Notes: generated from the letters alone by a model not told the origin. Positions 1 to 6,163 are shown, counted from the stretch's first letter. The stretch: DNA of 6,862 nt from Candidatus Didemnitutus sp. (GCA_030682505.1 JAUXOH010000185.1:1-6862), one strand, 5' to 3'. Numbers and translations: made by a program.

Positions 1-394
1 CCCCGCCGCCACCTCCGCCTCCGCCAAAAAAAACAACGAACACTCCCCCGCCACCACCTTGGCCACCTTGGCCGAATACTTCGCGGAAAATATCAAACGG
101 ATCATGGAAACCTCCCCCACCTTGGCCAAATCCACCCGGGCCACGTTGGCCACCTCCATTCTGAAAGGCCGCGTGGCCATAGCGATCGTAGGCGGCCCGC
201 TTTTCGGGATCCTTCAGCGCTTCGTAGGCTTCCGAGACCTTCTTGAACATCTCCTCCGCCTCCTTGTTGCCCGGATTCTTGTCCGGGTGAAACTGCACGG
301 CCTTCTTGCGATAGGCCTTCTTCAATTCGTCATCGGTCACACTTTTCGTGACCCCGAGCAACTCGTAGTAATCCTCTTTCTTGGACGTCGCCAT
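1..394 (-). CDS. dnaJ: Chaperone protein DnaJ (Hsp40), N-terminal part, cut by window edge
   Basis: DnaJ delivers unfolded proteins to DnaK (Hsp70) and stimulates its ATPase through the J-domain; it acts in the cytoplasm with GrpE. I translated the minus strand from the ATG at 394: 131 codons are visible and the frame is still open at base 1. Residues 7-72 form a J-domain beginning EDYYELLGV, with the invariant HPD at residues 36-38 and the typical KRAAYDRYGHAAF end of helix IV. After it comes a glycine-rich G/F region containing DPFDIFREVFG. The zinc-finger and C-terminal substrate-binding domains lie outside the window. The start is fixed by the MATSKKEDYYELLG beginning, by the start lying 2 nt beyond the grpE stop, and by purine-rich GGAGG and GAAGG stretches upstream inside the grpE end. 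An eight-T run in the gene encodes part of an unusual VFVVFF stretch near residue 119, but the frame is glycine-rich on both sides, so no frameshift is indicated. Confidence 0.96.
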   Translation of the reverse strand, partial: MATSKKEDYYELLGVTKSVTDDELKKAYRKKAVQFHPDKNPGNKEAEEMFKKVSEAYEALKDPEKRAAYDRYGHAAFQNGGGQRGPGGFGQGGGGFHDPFDIFREVFGQGGQGGGGGVFVVFFGGGGGGGG

Positions 395-396
395 GG

Positions 397-963
397 TCAG
401 GCCTTCGCCTCCGATTTGGCCGGCCCACTGGAAACCACCACCGAAGCAGGGCGGAGCAATCGGCCATTCAGCGAATAGCCCAAGCGCACCACCTGCGTCA
501 CTTGTTCGGCCGGCACGTTGGCGTCCGGTTGGTGAGAGATACAGTCGTGCAGGTTGGGATCAAAGGCTTGGCCGACTGGATTGATCTCCTTCAACCCGTG
601 GCGGGAGAGCGTGGATTTGAACTGTTCGAGCACCATCGTGACGCCCTCGACGATCGATTGCCCATCATTCCCCTGCTGCGCCGCAGCCGCGAGGCCGAGG
701 CTGAGGTTATCCATGATGGGAATGATATCTTCGACCACGTTGGCGGCCGCGTATTGACGCAGCTCGTCTTTCTCGCGCAGCGTGCGCTTCCGGAAATTTT
801 CCATGTCCGCCACGGTGCGGAGATAGCGCTCGTGATTGGCGGCCGCCTCGGCCCGGGCGGCAGCGAGTTGCTCCTCCAAGGTCAGCACCGGCGCGGGCGC
901 GGCATCGGCGGCGGCGGCGTCGGGAGGAGTGTTCGTGGTGTCGGTTTGGCTGGTATCGCTCAT
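397..963 (-). CDS. grpE: GrpE, nucleotide exchange factor of DnaK
   Basis: GrpE releases ADP from DnaK and resets the Hsp70 cycle; it works as a cytoplasmic dimer. The 188-aa product has the usual family layout. Residues 1-27 are a disordered Ala/Pro/Thr-rich tail. A long helix follows (about 28-80), containing the conserved NHERYLRTVADMENFRKRT block at 43-61. The C-terminal beta domain has the family ending GYSLNGRLLRPASVVVS at 162-178. The length matches typical GrpE (about 180-200 aa). The stop is 2 nt before dnaJ, so the two are certainly co-transcribed. dnaK is not between them, and no hrcA precedes them, unlike the hrcA-grpE-dnaK-dnaJ order of many Gram-positive bacteria. The ATG at 963 lies 21 nt after the stop of the upstream gene and has no visible Shine-Dalgarno sequence; the leader is instead C-rich (CCTCCGCAGCTCCGC). 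Confidence 0.97.
   Translation of the reverse strand: MSDTSQTDTTNTPPDAAAADAAPAPVLTLEEQLAAARAEAAANHERYLRTVADMENFRKRTLREKDELRQYAAANVVEDIIPIMDNLSLGLAAAAQQGNDGQSIVEGVTMVLEQFKSTLSRHGLKEINPVGQAFDPNLHDCISHQPDANVPAEQVTQVVRLGYSLNGRLLRPASVVVSSGPAKSEAKA
402..412 (-). promoter_or_regulatory. Ribosome binding site of dnaJ
   Basis: Read on the minus strand, this stretch is GGAGGCGAAGG, ending 7 nt before the dnaJ ATG. The GAAGG part is at normal distance and the GGAGG part (13 nt away) is rather far. It lies inside the last codons of grpE, so dnaJ translation is probably coupled to that of grpE. It is the most purine-rich start region in the leftward block. Confidence 0.55.
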
Positions 964-984
964 GCGGAGCTGCGGAGGTTAGGT

Positions 985-1794
985 CTAAGGTTTCTTTTTA
1001 TCAAGTGACTGCATCAGGCCCTTCAAGGTGTCGCCGGCCTTCTTGCCGGTCTCTTTCAGGGTACCACCCGCATCTTTCACAAGGTCGCCGGAGTTCTGCA
1101 ACAACTGTGTCGCATCCTGAAACATGCCGCCGACCGCGTCACTCACGACACTCAGGGCGGCGCCTTGGAACGGACTGACGAGGGCAGCCACGCTATCGAC
1201 GTCGCGCAACTCGCGGTTGATGGCCAAATTGTATTCGCGCACGACCGGCTTGCGGCCCGAGTGGTCAGCGTAAGTCAGCCGATCAAACTTCACCATCAGG
1301 CGGCGGATGAGAAATTCCGGCGATTTCCCGGTTTCCGGTTTGGGCGACCCCGCACCCGCTGGGCTCGCCGGACCGGTCAGCCCTTCTTGGAAGACGAGGA
1401 TGTTGAAAATTCCTTCGCTGTTTTTCACCAGAGTCACGTGGGTGACGTCGACCACGATCTCGTCGGCGATCAATCGCCCCTTGAACAGCGACATCAATTC
1501 CGCGTCGGCTCGCAACGCGCGCAGATTGAGGAAGGCCGTTTCGGTCCACCCGGGTGGATTCTTTACCACCAAACCTGCGAGGCGAACCTTGGCGGTCAGC
1601 GGATTGACCGAGAGCTCGTTGATCGTTAGCTCAAAACCCGTCTTCGACCTCACCACCGAGGCCACGATCTTGGGCAGCAACAGCACCCAAGCCAGCGCGA
1701 ACCCGCCGACAACCAGTCCGAAAAACAGCAGGGTTTTCGCGAGGAATCCGCCGCGGTGGGGACGGACAGTGAAGAGGGGATCAGTCGATCTCAT
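985..1794 (-). CDS. Membrane-anchored AsmA/DUF748-like protein, function unknown
   Basis: The product has 269 aa. A basic N-terminus is followed by one strongly hydrophobic helix at about residues 20-41. Next comes a stretch resembling the start of AsmA/DUF748-type envelope proteins: the GFELTINELSVNPLTAKVRLAGLVVKNPPG-type segment at 53-82, then beta-rich segments naming a scaffold-like repeat (SLFKGRLIADEIVVDVTHVTL, around 102-122). A Gly/Pro/Ala linker lies at about 140-158. The tail (about 218-269) is amphipathic, with GDLVKDAGG, GTLKETGKK and GDTLKGLMQ spacing, and ends in lysines. Known members of this superfamily are much longer and act in lipid transport or outer-membrane homeostasis, so this is a short, single-module version; that role is not proved here. 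Most of the chain should face the periplasm. The ATG at 1794 overlaps the manA end by 14 nt, without a Shine-Dalgarno sequence, which suggests translational coupling. The family assignment is from pattern recognition only. Confidence 0.8.
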   Translation of the reverse strand: MRSTDPLFTVRPHRGGFLAKTLLFFGLVVGGFALAWVLLLPKIVASVVRSKTGFELTINELSVNPLTAKVRLAGLVVKNPPGWTETAFLNLRALRADAELMSLFKGRLIADEIVVDVTHVTLVKNSEGIFNILVFQEGLTGPASPAGAGSPKPETGKSPEFLIRRLMVKFDRLTYADHSGRKPVVREYNLAINRELRDVDSVAALVSPFQGAALSVVSDAVGGMFQDATQLLQNSGDLVKDAGGTLKETGKKAGDTLKGLMQSLDKKKP

Positions 1795-2740
1795 GGGACG
1801 TGAAGTTGTCAGTAATCAGCACAGTCGCACTTTCCGCCACTGCAAACTCGAAACCATCCGCGAAAGGCAACAGGACGTTTGCCCCCCGCCCCAGAGTCGA
1901 TTCCCCTTCTTTCAGCGCGCCGTCGACCACCGACAAGATGCGAACCTGCTCCCGGGCGGCTAAACTCAAGCGCTCTCCCGCGTCGAGCCGGATGCGTCGG
2001 ATGCGGAACTCGCGACAGTCGGCGAGCACAAGCTGCGGGTCGGCCGCGCGGATCAACTTCGGTGGGCGCGCGGTGTTGGCGGCGAAACAGGCGAGCGACT
2101 GTTCGACGTGCAACTGGCGCAGCTTTCCATCCAATCCCACGCGACCCCAGTCATAGACCCGGTAGGTCGTGTCGGAATTTTGCTGAATCTCGAGAATCAC
2201 ATTTCCCGCATCAATCGCGTGCATCACACCGCTCTCGATGAGCAAAGAGTCGCCCGCTGCGGTCGAATGACGCTCCACGAGCGTTTCCGCCGCTTCACTC
2301 GCGAGCGCAGTCCGAAACTGCGCGGCATCCACCCCTGCCTTCACGCCGGCCAGCACGGCGGCGCCCGCCGTCGCGCGAACGACATACCAGTTTTCCGTCT
2401 TGGGCTCGCCTCCGAACTCCCGGGCGACACTCGCCGGCGGATGCACCTGCAAGCTCAGGCGTTCCCGGCAATCCAGCCACTTGACCAGAATCGGGAAACG
2501 CCGCATCGGATCCCAACCGGGACCCATGATTTCCGCGCCCCGAGCTTCGATGAGCGCACGCAATGTGCGTCCAACCTCGATCCCCCCGCTCACGACCGAT
2601 TGCGCCTCAGAACGATCCACAATTTCCCAGCTCTCACCGATCGGCTGAGAACCGGAAACTTCGCGCCCGAGCCAGTCCGCGAGCGCCCGGCCACCCCAGA
2701 CGCGCCCGTGATAAATCGGCTGAAATTGAAGGAACGGCAT
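1781..2740 (-). CDS. manA: Mannose-6-phosphate isomerase, type I (zinc-dependent)
   Basis: The enzyme interconverts mannose 6-phosphate and fructose 6-phosphate in the cytoplasm. It links glycolysis to GDP-mannose and surface-polysaccharide synthesis, and to mannose use. The 319-aa product is the size of the short, Bacillus ManA-like type I enzymes. It starts with the family pattern of substrate-site residues (YHGRVWGGRAL, GESWEI at 35-40). The cupin metal site is complete: LQVHP with His100, KTENWY with Glu116, and SGVMHAI with His174, matching the His/Glu/His ligands known in this family. The signature LEIQQNSDTTYRVYDWGR follows at 183-200 and includes the conserved arginine at its end. It is the first gene of the leftward block, facing ftsK across 90 bp. 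The ATG at 2740 gives the full conserved N-terminus (FQPIYHGRVWGG) but has no clear Shine-Dalgarno sequence. Confidence 0.95.
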   Translation of the reverse strand: MPFLQFQPIYHGRVWGGRALADWLGREVSGSQPIGESWEIVDRSEAQSVVSGGIEVGRTLRALIEARGAEIMGPGWDPMRRFPILVKWLDCRERLSLQVHPPASVAREFGGEPKTENWYVVRATAGAAVLAGVKAGVDAAQFRTALASEAAETLVERHSTAAGDSLLIESGVMHAIDAGNVILEIQQNSDTTYRVYDWGRVGLDGKLRQLHVEQSLACFAANTARPPKLIRAADPQLVLADCREFRIRRIRLDAGERLSLAAREQVRILSVVDGALKEGESTLGRGANVLLPFADGFEFAVAESATVLITDNFTSHEID

Positions 2741-2830
2741 GTTCGTTGAGCGTAAAAGAGTTGGGAGATTTACGGAACGGGGAATTTACATTGACCCCCC
2801 GTCACGCTACACGACTTTAAGGTCACTGAA
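2741..2830. promoter_or_regulatory. Divergent intergenic region between manA and ftsK
   Basis: These 90 bp separate the start codons of two divergently read genes, so promoters for both the leftward and the rightward block should lie here or just inside the flanking genes. The stretch is more AT-rich than its surroundings, for instance at 2766-2793. I could not find a -35/-10 pair good enough to call on either strand. No long inverted repeat that could serve as an operator is visible. Confidence 0.4.
2819..2822 (+). promoter_or_regulatory. Ribosome binding site of ftsK
   Basis: AAGG (in the context TTTAAGGTC) lies 8 nt before the ATG at 2831, a normal Shine-Dalgarno distance. It supports this ATG as the real ftsK start, and so supports the view that the 71-aa fragment before the internal stop is translated. 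Confidence 0.55.
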
Positions 2831-3046
2831 ATGCCCAAAGCCGCGAGTTCAAATTCCAAGTATACCGATCCGTCGTTCGAGGCTCCTCACTACCGCCCGA
2901 ATTGGCTCGGAGCCGTGCTTTGTTTTGTTCTGGGCGTGTTGATCATCGTCGCGATGGCCGACTATGAACCGAGCCAGACCGCTTACATGCAACAGGGCGC
3001 GAAGTCCGAGGTCGTCAACGGCACGATGACCCACCTCACCGTCTAG
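2831..3046 (+). CDS. ftsK: FtsK N-terminal fragment (first membrane helix), ends at in-frame amber stop
   Basis: This 71-aa reading frame is the beginning of ftsK. It holds a short polar N-terminus, one transmembrane helix at about residues 24-43 (NWLGAVLCFVLGVLIIVAMA), and the start of the first periplasmic loop, with DYEPSQTAYMQQGAKSEVVNG. FtsK proteins of this size begin with four transmembrane helices, and the downstream frame supplies only three, so this piece is the missing first helix. The AAGG Shine-Dalgarno sequence upstream and the AT-rich divergent region before it mark the natural gene start. It ends at a TAG (3044-3046) in the same reading frame as the rest of ftsK; if that codon were read as an amino acid the protein would be 824 aa. 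As a free-standing product it would be a one-pass membrane peptide without a known role of its own. Confidence 0.75.
   Translation: MPKAASSNSKYTDPSFEAPHYRPNWLGAVLCFVLGVLIIVAMADYEPSQTAYMQQGAKSEVVNGTMTHLTV
3044..3046 (+). other. In-frame TAG stop interrupting ftsK at codon 72
   Basis: The codon reads GTC-TAG-ACC. The frame before it (from 2831) and after it (to 5305) is the same, and both sides look like FtsK: MTHLTV before, TGAGPNLVGDVGADLSF after, the latter matching the usual N-V/L-G-x-x-G-A-x-x-A/S start of FtsK helix 2. A single base change (for example from CAG Gln or TGG Trp) would restore one continuous gene. The stop lies in a TCTAGA hexamer. Confidence 0.9.
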
Positions 3047-3067
3047 ACCGGGGCCGGACCCAACCTC

Positions 3068-5305
3068 GTGGGTGACGTTGGGGCAGATCTTTCCTTCGCC
3101 AATTTCGCCGTGCTGGGCGGCACCGCGTGGCTCGTTCCGCTCTTCCTGCTTTGGATGGCCTATACCTACGTGCGCAGCGCGCGACACCTCACGGGCACGC
3201 GTCTGGTGGCCATGCTCTTCTGCTTGATCACCGGCTCCACCCTGCTGGCGATGCAGGACTTTATTTTTTTTGATCAGGGCATCTATACCCAAGGCGCCGG
3301 TGGTTACTCGGGCCGGTTCTTCTTTGACGCGGTTCTGCACGACAATCTCGGCGTTTTCGGCACCGCCTTCCTGATGGGCGCAATCTACCTCACGAGCTTG
3401 CTCTTCATCTTCACGCGGGACATCACCGCCGAGTTCGAAAGATTGCTGCACAATTTCTCGGAGTGGCGCAAGAAGCGCGCCGCACTCAAGGCCGCGCGAA
3501 TCGAAGAGCGCCAGAAACAGCGCGAAGAAGCCGCCAAGGCCAAGATCGCCGCGGCGGCGGCCGTCGTGTCCCCGCCCCTTCGTCCCGGTCAGACGGTCCC
3601 TCCTTTTGGCGTTCCTTCCCGGAAAATCGTGCTGCCGAAGGCTGAAGATTCGATCCTCGACGCGCCGCAGCCCGCCGAGCCCGTGAGGGCACCGGCGCCG
3701 AGCACCAAGCAGCTCGCCCTCGCCACCGGCAAACTCGCCCTCAATATTGTCAAGGCCGAGGAAACCAAGAAGGCCAAGGTCGTTCTCCCTCACAGCACGG
3801 ACAAGGATTACGAGTTTCCCCCGATGAAGCTGCTCAAGGATCAGGTGAAAATCTCCGCCGCTGACAGCGAAGAAGAGCACAGTCAAAATGCCGAGAATCT
3901 CCTCCGGATATTAAAGGAGTTCGGCGTCGAGGTTTCCCTCGGGGAGATCCACGTCGGCCCGGTCATCACCCGCTACGAAGTCGTTCCGGCTCCGGGCGTG
4001 CGCGTTGAGAAGATCTCCGGCCTCGACAAGAACATCGCGCTGGGGATGCGCGCCCAGTCGGTGCGCATTCTGGCGCCGATTCCCGGCAAAGCCGCCGTGG
4101 GCGTCGAGGTTCCGAATCAGAAACCGACGCCGGTCGGCATGCGCGAAATTCTGGAAAGCGAAGACTGGGCACACACGAAGGCCGAACTGCCGGTCGCCCT
4201 CGGCAAAGACGTTTCCGGCAAGCCCTTGGTCTCGGATTTAACCAAGATGCCCCACTTGCTCATCGCCGGCGCCACCGGCTCTGGCAAATCCGTCTGCGTC
4301 AATTCCATCATCGCCTCGATCCTTTATTCCAAGAGCCCCAAGGATGTGCGCCTCATCATGGTCGATCCGAAGGTGGTCGAACTGAAGGTCTTCAATTCGC
4401 TGCCCCACATGTTGATTCCGGTGGTGACGGAGCCCAAGAAAGTTCCCGCTGCACTCAAGTGGCTCCTCAGTGAGATGGAGCAGCGCTACCAGATCTTCGC
4501 CAAGTCGAATGTCCGCAACATTTCCGGTTTCAATAACCGCAAGAAGGAAAGTCCGGAGGCTGCGCTGCCTGAGTTGCAGTCTGAACTTGCGGGCGTGGCC
4601 TTGGACGACATCGAGATTCCCGAACGACTCCCTTACATCGTGGCGATCATCGACGAGCTCGCGGATCTGATGATGATTGCTCCGGCGGAAATCGAGACGA
4701 GCATCGCCCGCCTCGCCCAACTTGCGCGCGCGGCCGGCATTCACCTGATCATCGCGACGCAACGCCCGTCGGTCAACGTCATCACGGGCGTGATCAAGGC
4801 CAACCTTCCCGCCCGCATTGCCTTTCAAGTCGCTTCCCAGATCGACTCGCGCGTGATCCTCGACGGCAAAGGCGCCGAGACCCTGATTGGCCGCGGCGAC
4901 ATGCTTTTCACCCCACCCGGCACGTCGCGCGTCGTGCGCGCCCAGGGCGCGTTTGTGGCCGACGAGGAAGTCGCCGCGGTCGTCGAGTTCCTCAAACGCA
5001 ATGGGCCGCCCCAATACGCGCTGGCCGTTCAGCAGCAAATCGACCGCGAGTCCCGCGAAGACGACGAAGAAGACAGCGGCGAAACGAGCGACCTGGGCGA
5101 CGATCAGGAGCTGTTTCTCCAGGCGTTGGACATGCTCAAATCGACCCGCCGCGCCTCGACCTCCATGATTCAGCGCCGGCTCCGCATCGGCTACAATCGC
5201 GCCGCGCGCATCATGGATTTGATGGAAGACAAGGGGGTGGTCGGCCCTGAAAACGGGTCCAGCCCGCGCGAAATCCTGGTCGATCTCGACACCTACCAAC
5301 CGTGA
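3068..5305 (+). CDS. ftsK: DNA translocase FtsK, main part (membrane helices 2-4, motor and gamma domain)
   Basis: FtsK is a hexameric ATP-driven pump at the division septum; it moves the chromosome ends into the daughter cells and activates XerCD recombination at dif. In this part (745 aa if begun at GTG 3068) three membrane helices lie at about residues 7-35, 45-68 and 94-116. A charged, Ala/Pro-rich linker follows to about 245; it is short compared with the E. coli linker and closer to SpoIIIE-type proteins. The alpha domain is about 250-370. The RecA-like motor has Walker A GATGSGKS at 401-408, Walker B IVAIIDELADL at 524-534 and ATQRPS at 563-568. An acidic spacer (663-680) leads to the winged-helix gamma domain at about 681-741 (STSMIQRRLRIGYNRAARIMDLME), which in FtsK reads the KOPS motifs. 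All motor residues are intact. GTG 3068 is only a possible restart: it has no good Shine-Dalgarno sequence, and the true gene probably begins at 2831, interrupted by TAG. Confidence 0.93.
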   Translation: MGDVGADLSFANFAVLGGTAWLVPLFLLWMAYTYVRSARHLTGTRLVAMLFCLITGSTLLAMQDFIFFDQGIYTQGAGGYSGRFFFDAVLHDNLGVFGTAFLMGAIYLTSLLFIFTRDITAEFERLLHNFSEWRKKRAALKAARIEERQKQREEAAKAKIAAAAAVVSPPLRPGQTVPPFGVPSRKIVLPKAEDSILDAPQPAEPVRAPAPSTKQLALATGKLALNIVKAEETKKAKVVLPHSTDKDYEFPPMKLLKDQVKISAADSEEEHSQNAENLLRILKEFGVEVSLGEIHVGPVITRYEVVPAPGVRVEKISGLDKNIALGMRAQSVRILAPIPGKAAVGVEVPNQKPTPVGMREILESEDWAHTKAELPVALGKDVSGKPLVSDLTKMPHLLIAGATGSGKSVCVNSIIASILYSKSPKDVRLIMVDPKVVELKVFNSLPHMLIPVVTEPKKVPAALKWLLSEMEQRYQIFAKSNVRNISGFNNRKKESPEAALPELQSELAGVALDDIEIPERLPYIVAIIDELADLMMIAPAEIETSIARLAQLARAAGIHLIIATQRPSVNVITGVIKANLPARIAFQVASQIDSRVILDGKGAETLIGRGDMLFTPPGTSRVVRAQGAFVADEEVAAVVEFLKRNGPPQYALAVQQQIDRESREDDEEDSGETSDLGDDQELFLQALDMLKSTRRASTSMIQRRLRIGYNRAARIMDLMEDKGVVGPENGSSPREILVDLDTYQP

Positions 5306-5344
5306 TTAATGGCTTTTGGCTTTAAAACCCCGCTCAAAACGACT

Positions 5345-5350
5345 TAAGGA
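5345..5350 (+). promoter_or_regulatory. Ribosome binding site of the rodZ-like gene
   Basis: TAAGGA lies 5 nt before the ATG at 5356 and is the best Shine-Dalgarno match in the window. It fixes the start of the rodZ-like gene. The 50-bp spacer after ftsK (5306-5355) holds nothing else that I can call: there is no hairpin with a T-run, so read-through transcription from ftsK is expected. Confidence 0.65.
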
Positions 5351-5355
5351 ATCCC

Positions 5356-6111
5356 ATGCAGACGCTCGGCGAACGACTGGAAGAAGCGCGGAAGCGCAAA
5401 GGTATTTCAATCCGTGAAGCTGCGGAAGCCACGAAGATTCGCGGGGACTACCTGCAAAAATTTGAAGCCAACACGTTTGGGGTCGACCTGCCCCCACTCT
5501 ATATTCGGGGCTTCGTCCGCAATTACGCGCGCTTCCTCGAATTGGATCCGGCGCGCTTTCTGGCCGAATACGATTCGTTGATCGCTGGCGAACGCAGCGC
5601 TCCGCGCCGCGACACCCGCGAAAACTACGGCCGCGTGGAATTTGGCGGCGATAGTGCCGAAGCCGACAGCCCCGCTCCGACCACCACCGGTGGCTTGGAT
5701 CCGGTGATGTTGAAGAACCTCCTCCTAGGCGGTGGGGCCGTCGTTCTCATCTTGATTATCGTGCTCGTCATCAATTCCCTCACGAGCTCCTCCGATACCC
5801 GCGGAGCTTCGAAAGAAGCAGCCAAGGACGCCGCCCCAGCGCATAGCTCCGTTGCCGCCCAGAACTTGACCGCCCAGACGGTCACTTTCACGGCCCTCGA
5901 TCGCACGCGCATCAAGATCGTCCGCGACGACGACAAGAGCATTATCTACGATGGCACCTTCGCGCGGGGCGAGACCCGATCCATACGCAAGACCGGTGTC
6001 TTGCTGGTGACAGTGGAAGATCGCACCAGGTTGCGCATGGAAGTAAACGGCCGCTCCATGGATATTCCGCTCTTCGAAACCGGTAACTACGGGCGGTTCA
6101 AACTCGACTGA
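5356..6111 (+). CDS. RodZ-like protein: N-terminal helix-turn-helix, one membrane helix, C-terminal beta domain
   Basis: RodZ-type proteins tie the MreB cytoskeleton to the membrane and the wall-making machinery of elongating cells. The 251-aa product shows the family layout. A cytoplasmic Xre/HTH_25-type domain at about residues 2-75 starts LGERLEEARKRKGISIREAA and contains LPPLYIRGFVRNYARFLELD, the stretch typical of RodZ. A polar linker (76-118) follows, then a single transmembrane helix at about 121-141. A Ser/Ala-rich periplasmic linker leads to a C-terminal beta-rich domain (about 171-251, VTFTALDRTRIKIV to the end) like the DUF4115 domain of RodZ. The HTH family contacts MreB rather than DNA in RodZ, but a DNA-binding role cannot be excluded. 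It lies 50 bp after ftsK on the same strand and is followed by a terminator, so it is the last gene of the block. The shape-related role is inferred from the architecture. Confidence 0.88.
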   Translation: MQTLGERLEEARKRKGISIREAAEATKIRGDYLQKFEANTFGVDLPPLYIRGFVRNYARFLELDPARFLAEYDSLIAGERSAPRRDTRENYGRVEFGGDSAEADSPAPTTTGGLDPVMLKNLLLGGGAVVLILIIVLVINSLTSSSDTRGASKEAAKDAAPAHSSVAAQNLTAQTVTFTALDRTRIKIVRDDDKSIIYDGTFARGETRSIRKTGVLLVTVEDRTRLRMEVNGRSMDIPLFETGNYGRFKLD

Positions 6112-6131
6112 GTTCCCGAAACCAACCTCCG

Positions 6132-6163
6132 AAAAAGGCCGGCAATCGCCGGCCTTTGTTTTT
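6132..6163. terminator. Rho-independent, probably bidirectional terminator
   Basis: A perfect 10-bp stem (AAAGGCCGGC at 6134-6143, GCCGGCCTTT at 6148-6157) with the loop AATC is followed on the + strand by GTTTTT (6158-6163). On the other strand the hairpin is followed by a T-run too (complement of A6132-6136). It lies 20 nt after the rodZ-like stop and 11 nt beyond the stop of the convergent gene on the minus strand, so it can end transcription from both sides. Confidence 0.92.

Noticed and set aside
1..130. Short tandem repeat of GGCCACCTT/GGCCAAAT type units and GCC-rich stretches, as a possible satellite or CRISPR-like repeat
   Set aside because: It is simply the glycine-rich coding region of DnaJ (GGT/GGC/GGA codons with GGC-CAA Gly-Gln repeats) and has no spacer structure.
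59..478. Rightward frame of 139 codons across dnaJ and the end of grpE
   Set aside because: It is a shadow of the real DnaJ and GrpE frames on the other strand, which contain the HPD motif and the GrpE signature.
2767..2794. Minus-strand GTCAAT and TAAATC 17 nt apart as a manA promoter
   Set aside because: The -35 match is weak and the -10 only fair. Such pairs occur by chance in any AT-rich patch, so it is not called.
2774..2803. GGAAC and GTC resembling an extracytoplasmic-sigma-factor promoter before ftsK
   Set aside because: The two elements are 22 nt apart, longer than the usual 15-17 nt for this promoter type.
2791..2820. Possible -35 TTGACC with CTTTAA 18 nt later as an ftsK promoter
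   Set aside because: The -10 match is poor and would overlap the Shine-Dalgarno sequence, giving a leader of only a few bases with no room for ribosome binding.
2849..3886. Long open frame of 345 codons on the minus strand, antisense to ftsK
   Set aside because: The translation is rich in Arg, Gly, His and Glu, with no recognisable domain, and it lies opposite a clear FtsK coding frame. Such antisense frames are common in GC-rich genes.
4238..5299. Open frame of 353 codons on the minus strand, antisense to the FtsK motor and gamma domains
   Set aside because: It is the low-complexity complement of well-conserved FtsK codons, and no start signal or domain is visible.
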